Assembly (NCBI GenBank): GCA_003558575.1
Contig: PWPY01000284.1
Location: forward strand, 1-11,250
DNA: 11,250 nt
Reading direction: 5' to 3'
Source: Desulfonatronovibrio sp.
GTDB taxonomy: Bacteria > Desulfobacterota > Desulfovibrionia > Desulfovibrionales > Desulfonatronovibrionaceae
The notes under the pieces were generated by a model. The model saw nothing but the letters and a program-made list of their open reading frames with translations, ran no database searches and was not told the DNA's origin. Both the position numbers and the translations under genes were made by a program. Positions 8,141 to 11,250 of the stretch are shown one piece after another. Positions within the stretch are counted from its first letter, which is position 1; each line of letters opens with the position of its first letter.

Positions 8141-9178
8141 TCAGGTTTTTTCCTTAATCAACTTTTTCCTTCTCTGCCTGGCAAGCTCTCTCATATCCAC
8201 AACTTCATCAGTCTCATCAACAATCTCTTTTCCAAGAATTTCTTCCAGCACATCTTCTAATGTAACAAGGCCGGCAATTCCGCCATATTCATCAATGACC
8301 ATGAAAAGATGAAGTCTGGACTCAAGAAACATTATCAACAGACGGTCAAGACTCATGGTCTCCACAACAAAATGAACAGGTTTCATAAGATCTTCCAGAA
8401 TAACTTCATTTTGATCATTTGCCAGGCATTCCAGAATTTCCCGCCTGTATACAATCCCTACAATATCCTCAGGATCATTATTTTCATAAACCGGGATCCT
8501 GCTGTGAGGCCATACTGCCCTGCTCTCCCTGGCCTCGAGAACAGTCATCTGCACTGGAAGGGAAAAAACAACCATACGTGGCGTCATAATGTCCTTGACC
8601 ATCTTTTTATTCAAAGACAAAATATTCTGAATGGACAGTTCTTCGTAAGGCTTGATAATTCCTGACTTCCGGGTAAGACTGATCATGGCCAGAAGATCTT
8701 CTTCAGATGTTCCGGGTCCATGCTTTCTTTTCTCAATGAGGCTGATAATTTTGCGACATACAAAAATAATTGGCCCCATGATAATCACAAGGAACCTCAG
8801 GGGCTCTGCCAGGACCACAGCCAGCGGCCTGCTGTAGATTACACCTAAGGTTTTGGGAATTATTTCTGAAAATATAAGTATGGTCAGAGTAAAGACAATG
8901 GTAAAATAGACAAGATTTTGTGCCCCGAATACATGAGCTGCAGCCGCTCCTGCCACAGCTGCCCCCGCAGTATTGGCAATGGTATTAAGGGTAAGGATGG
9001 CCGCAATGGGCTGATCAATCTTTGTGCGCAGAGCATAAAGGAGGCGACCGCTTTTGCGGTTTTCCTTTTTCAGTCTCTCAATGAAACTCCAGGGAACGGA
9101 GTAGAGGGCGGCCTCAGCTACAGAACAAAAAGCCGAGATAACAACCGCAAGGGAGAAGGCAATGATAAGCTCCCACAT
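8141..9178 (-). CDS. CNNM/CorC-type membrane protein with CBS pair (DUF21 family)
   Basis: Belongs to the DUF21/CNNM family, often annotated hemolysin-like and linked to Mg2+ or other divalent cation transport. The membrane domain spans about 1-145, with family marks AEAALYS at 21-27, NTIANT at 65-70 and FSEIIPKTLG at 103-112. A CBS pair follows (about 190-320), containing DIMTPRMVVFSLP at 196-208 and DEYGGIAGLVTLEDVLEEILG at 296-316 with the usual DETD tail. At 345 residues it stops soon after the CBS pair and lacks the C-terminal CorC/HlyC-associated domain of longer members. The ATG at 9178 has AAGG only 2 nt away, close for a ribosome site, but no better start exists. Substrate is unknown, and a link to haem maturation is only positional. 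Confidence 0.9.
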   Translation of the reverse strand: MWELIIAFSLAVVISAFCSVAEAALYSVPWSFIERLKKENRKSGRLLYALRTKIDQPIAAILTLNTIANTAGAAVAGAAAAHVFGAQNLVYFTIVFTLTILIFSEIIPKTLGVIYSRPLAVVLAEPLRFLVIIMGPIIFVCRKIISLIEKRKHGPGTSEEDLLAMISLTRKSGIIKPYEELSIQNILSLNKKMVKDIMTPRMVVFSLPVQMTVLEARESRAVWPHSRIPVYENNDPEDIVGIVYRREILECLANDQNEVILEDLMKPVHFVVETMSLDRLLIMFLESRLHLFMVIDEYGGIAGLVTLEDVLEEILGKEIVDETDEVVDMRELARQRRKKLIKEKT

Positions 9179-9203
9179 ATCCTTTTAGAATTTAACAGAA
9201 GGA

Positions 9204-9231
9204 TTGACGCCCCGCAAGCATAAAGATTAAT
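9204..9231 (+). promoter_or_regulatory. Candidate promoter for the heptose operon
   Basis: TTGACG (9204-9209, five of six) is followed after 16 bp by ATTAAT (9226-9231, four of six). It points toward gmhB from the 142-bp divergent gap and would give a leader of about 80 nt. No convincing minus-strand promoter for the CNNM-like gene was found in the same gap. Confidence 0.45.
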
Positions 9232-9278
9232 GAGCTCTGAACAAATAACAGCTCAACATAATAATACTTACGCAGGCT

Positions 9279-9296
9279 GCTCACTTTTTCGTGAGC
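9279..9296 (+). other. Hairpin in the gmhB leader
   Basis: GCTCAC, a six-nt TTTTTC loop and GTGAGC make a perfect 6-bp stem ending 24 nt before the gmhB start. No T-tract follows, so termination is unlikely. It may shape the 5' leader, or be chance. Confidence 0.4.
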
Positions 9297-9320
9297 CAAG
9301 AACGATAGGAAAGAACAAAA

Positions 9321-9920
9321 TTGAGTATTGAAAACATTTTTTTAGATCGGGACGGTACAATTATTCAGGATATGCATTACCTGAAAGACCCTGAAAAAAT
9401 CAGCCTTATTCCTGAAGCTGTGCAAGCCATGAAAGAAATGAGTCAACAGGACCGGAAAATATTCATAGTCACCAACCAAAGCGGCATCGGCAGAAAATAC
9501 TTTTCTAACCAGGACTACTTTCTGATTGAAAAAACCCTTGACAAAATGCTCACTGATCAAGGCATAAAAATCCAGGATTCCATATTCTGTCCCCATCAGC
9601 CCGAAGAACAATGCTCATGCCGCAAGCCCCAGACAGGAATGTGGGAACAACTTTTCGCAAAGCACAGCCTTAGCTCTGAATATTCTATCATGGTGGGAGA
9701 CAAAAAATCAGACTTGGACTTTGGGGCAAACTGCGGTTTTTATGCCTCAATCCTGGTATTAACCGGCAAAGGAAGGAAAACCCTTGCCCAACTTGAAATT
9801 GATGAAAATGATTCGGACTGGTTTGAACCTCAGATTGAATTTCCTGTATCTCTTATAGCCGCCCAAAACCTGCTTTCTGCCTGGCAGTGGATTAAAAAAG
9901 AGGCACATGATGCCTTTTAA
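9321..9920 (+). CDS. gmhB: D-glycero-D-manno-heptose-1,7-bisphosphate 7-phosphatase (HAD family)
   Basis: Removes the 7-phosphate of heptose bisphosphate on the way to ADP-heptose, in the cytosol. The 199-residue protein is a HAD-superfamily phosphatase: nucleophile Asp9 and acid/base Asp11 in FLDRDGT at 7-13, motif II TNQSG at 51-55, and GDKKSD at 126-131 with Asp127. The zinc loop typical of GmhB and the HisB N-domain is present: Cys90, His92, Cys98 and Cys100 in a CPHQ...CSCRKP arrangement. HisB-N is the main alternative, but overlap with a heptosyltransferase favours GmhB. The start is TTG at 9321 with AGGA 10 nt upstream; a stop lies a few codons upstream and the next Met is past the catalytic aspartates. 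Confidence 0.9.
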   Translation: MSIENIFLDRDGTIIQDMHYLKDPEKISLIPEAVQAMKEMSQQDRKIFIVTNQSGIGRKYFSNQDYFLIEKTLDKMLTDQGIKIQDSIFCPHQPEEQCSCRKPQTGMWEQLFAKHSLSSEYSIMVGDKKSDLDFGANCGFYASILVLTGKGRKTLAQLEIDENDSDWFEPQIEFPVSLIAAQNLLSAWQWIKKEAHDAF

Positions 9921-10938
9921 ACGCATTGGTGTCTGGCAGACAGCTTTCCTTGGTGACGCTGTGCTGACCCTCCCCCTGTTGCAGAATCTTGCTGAGCAAT
10001 ATCCTGACTCAGAAATACATTTTTTTGTAAGAAAAGGCCTTAAGGCTTTGTTCGCAGGAAATCCACGCTATAAAGTTCATGAATTTGACAAATACGGTCA
10101 GGACAAAGGTATCTCAGGGATTTTAAAGGCAGCAGCAAAGATAAGAAAGATAAAGTTTGATCTCTGGATATCACCTCATGCCAGCCTTAGAAGTAGTTTG
10201 ACAGCTCTTCTAAACAATTCCCCACAAAGCATAGGTTACTGCCGCCCCATGTTCAACAGACTGGTTTATAAGCAGACAGTTCACCGAAAATTTTACCAGT
10301 TAGATGAAATTGAAAGACTGTTGGAATTATTAAAACCCCTTCAAATTCCGGCTGACCAGGACTGGCCTCAATTAATCCTTCCAGATAAAGATCTGGAGCA
10401 GGCAGCCGATTTCTGGAAACAACATATCTCGGGCAAAACTATAGGAATTCACCCGGGATCCACCTGGCCCACAAAAATGTGGCCTGAACAGTACTTTGCC
10501 CAAATAATCAATATGGCCGGGCAGATTCCTGATCTGAATATCCTTGTTTTTGCCGGACCAGGAGAAGAAAAGATTACAAATCGCATCCTGGCCAGCACAG
10601 ACAGACCAGACAATATCATAAACCTTGCCGGAAAACTGACTCTTCCTCAGCTTGCAGCCCACCTTGGACTTCTGGATTGTTATCTGACTAATGATTCAGG
10701 CCCCATGCACCTGGCCTGGCCTCAGAATATTCCTTTGATTGCTCTGTTTGGCCCCACTGTGAGAAAACTTGGTTTTTTTCCCAGAGGAAAAAACTCTACA
10801 GTAATGGAATCAGATATCTCCTGCAGGCCCTGCGGACTTCACGGACACAAAAACTGCCCGGAAAAACATCACAGGTGCATGACGGATATTACACCCGAGG
10901 CAGTAATAAAACAGATAAGGAAAAAGATAGATGCCTGA
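9907..10938 (+). CDS. waaF: ADP-heptose:LPS heptosyltransferase (GT9), WaaF-like
   Basis: Transfers heptose from ADP-heptose to the LPS inner core at the cytoplasmic face of the inner membrane. The 343 residues show the GT-B fold of family 9: N-terminal GDAVLTLPLL at 16-25 with the catalytic aspartate Asp17, nucleotide-sugar site IHPGSTWPTKMWP at 181-193, and TNDSGPMHLA at 261-270 followed by FGPT at 281-284. A Cys-rich segment near the C-terminus (Cys306, Cys309, Cys317, Cys324) matches the C-x2-C...C...C pattern common in this group. It overlaps gmhB by 14 nt. Two ATGs stand in tandem (9907, 9910); AGAGG upstream is better spaced from the second. WaaF against WaaC or WaaQ cannot be settled from sequence alone. 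Confidence 0.87.
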   Translation: MMPFKRIGVWQTAFLGDAVLTLPLLQNLAEQYPDSEIHFFVRKGLKALFAGNPRYKVHEFDKYGQDKGISGILKAAAKIRKIKFDLWISPHASLRSSLTALLNNSPQSIGYCRPMFNRLVYKQTVHRKFYQLDEIERLLELLKPLQIPADQDWPQLILPDKDLEQAADFWKQHISGKTIGIHPGSTWPTKMWPEQYFAQIINMAGQIPDLNILVFAGPGEEKITNRILASTDRPDNIINLAGKLTLPQLAAHLGLLDCYLTNDSGPMHLAWPQNIPLIALFGPTVRKLGFFPRGKNSTVMESDISCRPCGLHGHKNCPEKHHRCMTDITPEAVIKQIRKKIDA

Positions 10939-11250
10939 ACCGCATGTACTTGTCCGTCTAAGCTCTTTTGGAGATGTTTTGCTGACAACTGGAGTTGTAA
11001 ATTACTGGTACAAGACCAGCAGGTTACAGTTCCATATTGTTACAAAAGAGAACTTTGCCTGTATTTTTGAAAACCATCCCGGAGTCAAGAGTATAATCCC
11101 AATAACACAAAAAAACCTTAATTGTTTTAATTGGTGGAAATTCTGCCATCGCCTGAAGCAAGAATACCCATCCAGCCCGCTGATTGATCTCCACGTAAAC
11201 CTGCGAACCGCTCTCTTAAGGCATGTCTGGTCAGATAAAATTTACTCATA
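10931..11250 (+). CDS. Second GT9 glycosyltransferase (heptosyltransferase-like), cut by window edge
   Basis: The visible 106 codons start at an ATG that overlaps the previous gene by 8 nt (ATGCCTGA). The N-terminus reads VLVRLSSFGDVLLTTGVV at 6-23, the classic GT9 heptosyltransferase opening with a putative catalytic Asp15, and the rest fits the first Rossmann domain. The ribosome site AAGG lies 10 nt upstream. The donor-binding C-terminal half is out of view, so its sugar and acceptor cannot be assigned; WaaC-like heptosyltransferase I or another core transferase are options. It is clearly the third gene of the same operon. Confidence 0.85.
   Translation, partial: MPEPHVLVRLSSFGDVLLTTGVVNYWYKTSRLQFHIVTKENFACIFENHPGVKSIIPITQKNLNCFNWWKFCHRLKQEYPSSPLIDLHVNLRTALLRHVWSDKIYS

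Noticed and set aside
9047..9070. Plus-strand terminator-like hairpin ACCGC-TTTT-GCGGT followed by a T-rich run
   Set aside because: It lies inside the CNNM-like coding sequence on the opposite strand (codons for Arg-Lys-Ser-Gly-Arg) and no plus-strand gene ends there; the short stem is probably chance.

Overview
The window looks like a chromosomal segment from a low-GC member of the Desulfovibrionales or a close relative (sulfate-reducing Desulfobacterota). The main reasons are a cytochrome c maturation cluster of the Desulfovibrio type, where CcmE carries a C-x3-Y haem motif and no ccmG or ccmH is present, and the linkage of that cluster to guaBA. The heptose/LPS genes on the right show a Gram-negative envelope. 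The assignment to a lineage is inference from gene content and remembered family features, not from a database search.

Layout. Positions 1-2317 (minus strand) hold guaB followed by a guaA cut by the window edge, which together convert IMP to GMP. A 191-bp gap (2318-2508) carries a candidate guaBA promoter and a perfect 18-bp palindrome. Positions 2509-8043 (minus strand, transcribed right to left) hold ccmE, ccmF, ccmA, ccmB, ccmC, ccmD and a membrane-anchored TPR gene. CcmA/B/C/D load haem onto CcmE, CcmF transfers it to apocytochrome, and the TPR protein is a plausible reduced CcmI-like partner. The 42-residue ccmD (3071-3199) overlaps the TPR gene. Positions 8141-9178 (minus) encode a CNNM/CorC-like membrane protein with a CBS pair. 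A divergent intergenic region (9179-9320) leads to a plus-strand operon: gmhB-like phosphatase, a heptosyltransferase and a second GT9 glycosyltransferase cut by the right edge. These three genes overlap end to start and serve LPS inner-core heptose metabolism.

Two non-coding structures stand out. First, a ~200-bp imperfect palindrome with ~26-bp terminal inverted repeats sits between ccmB and ccmC, bounded by AATATT on both sides. Collapsing the two AATATT copies joins ccmB to a TAA stop that directly abuts the GTG start of ccmC. This is strong internal evidence that a MITE-like element inserted into a tightly coupled operon and supplied a new ccmB stop codon. Second, a good intrinsic terminator lies inside the operon between ccmE and ccmF and may set CcmE expression apart from the rest.

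No tRNA, rRNA, CRISPR array or phage gene was seen. The one candidate for something undescribed is the ccmB/ccmC insertion. The other genes are recognisable members of known families.
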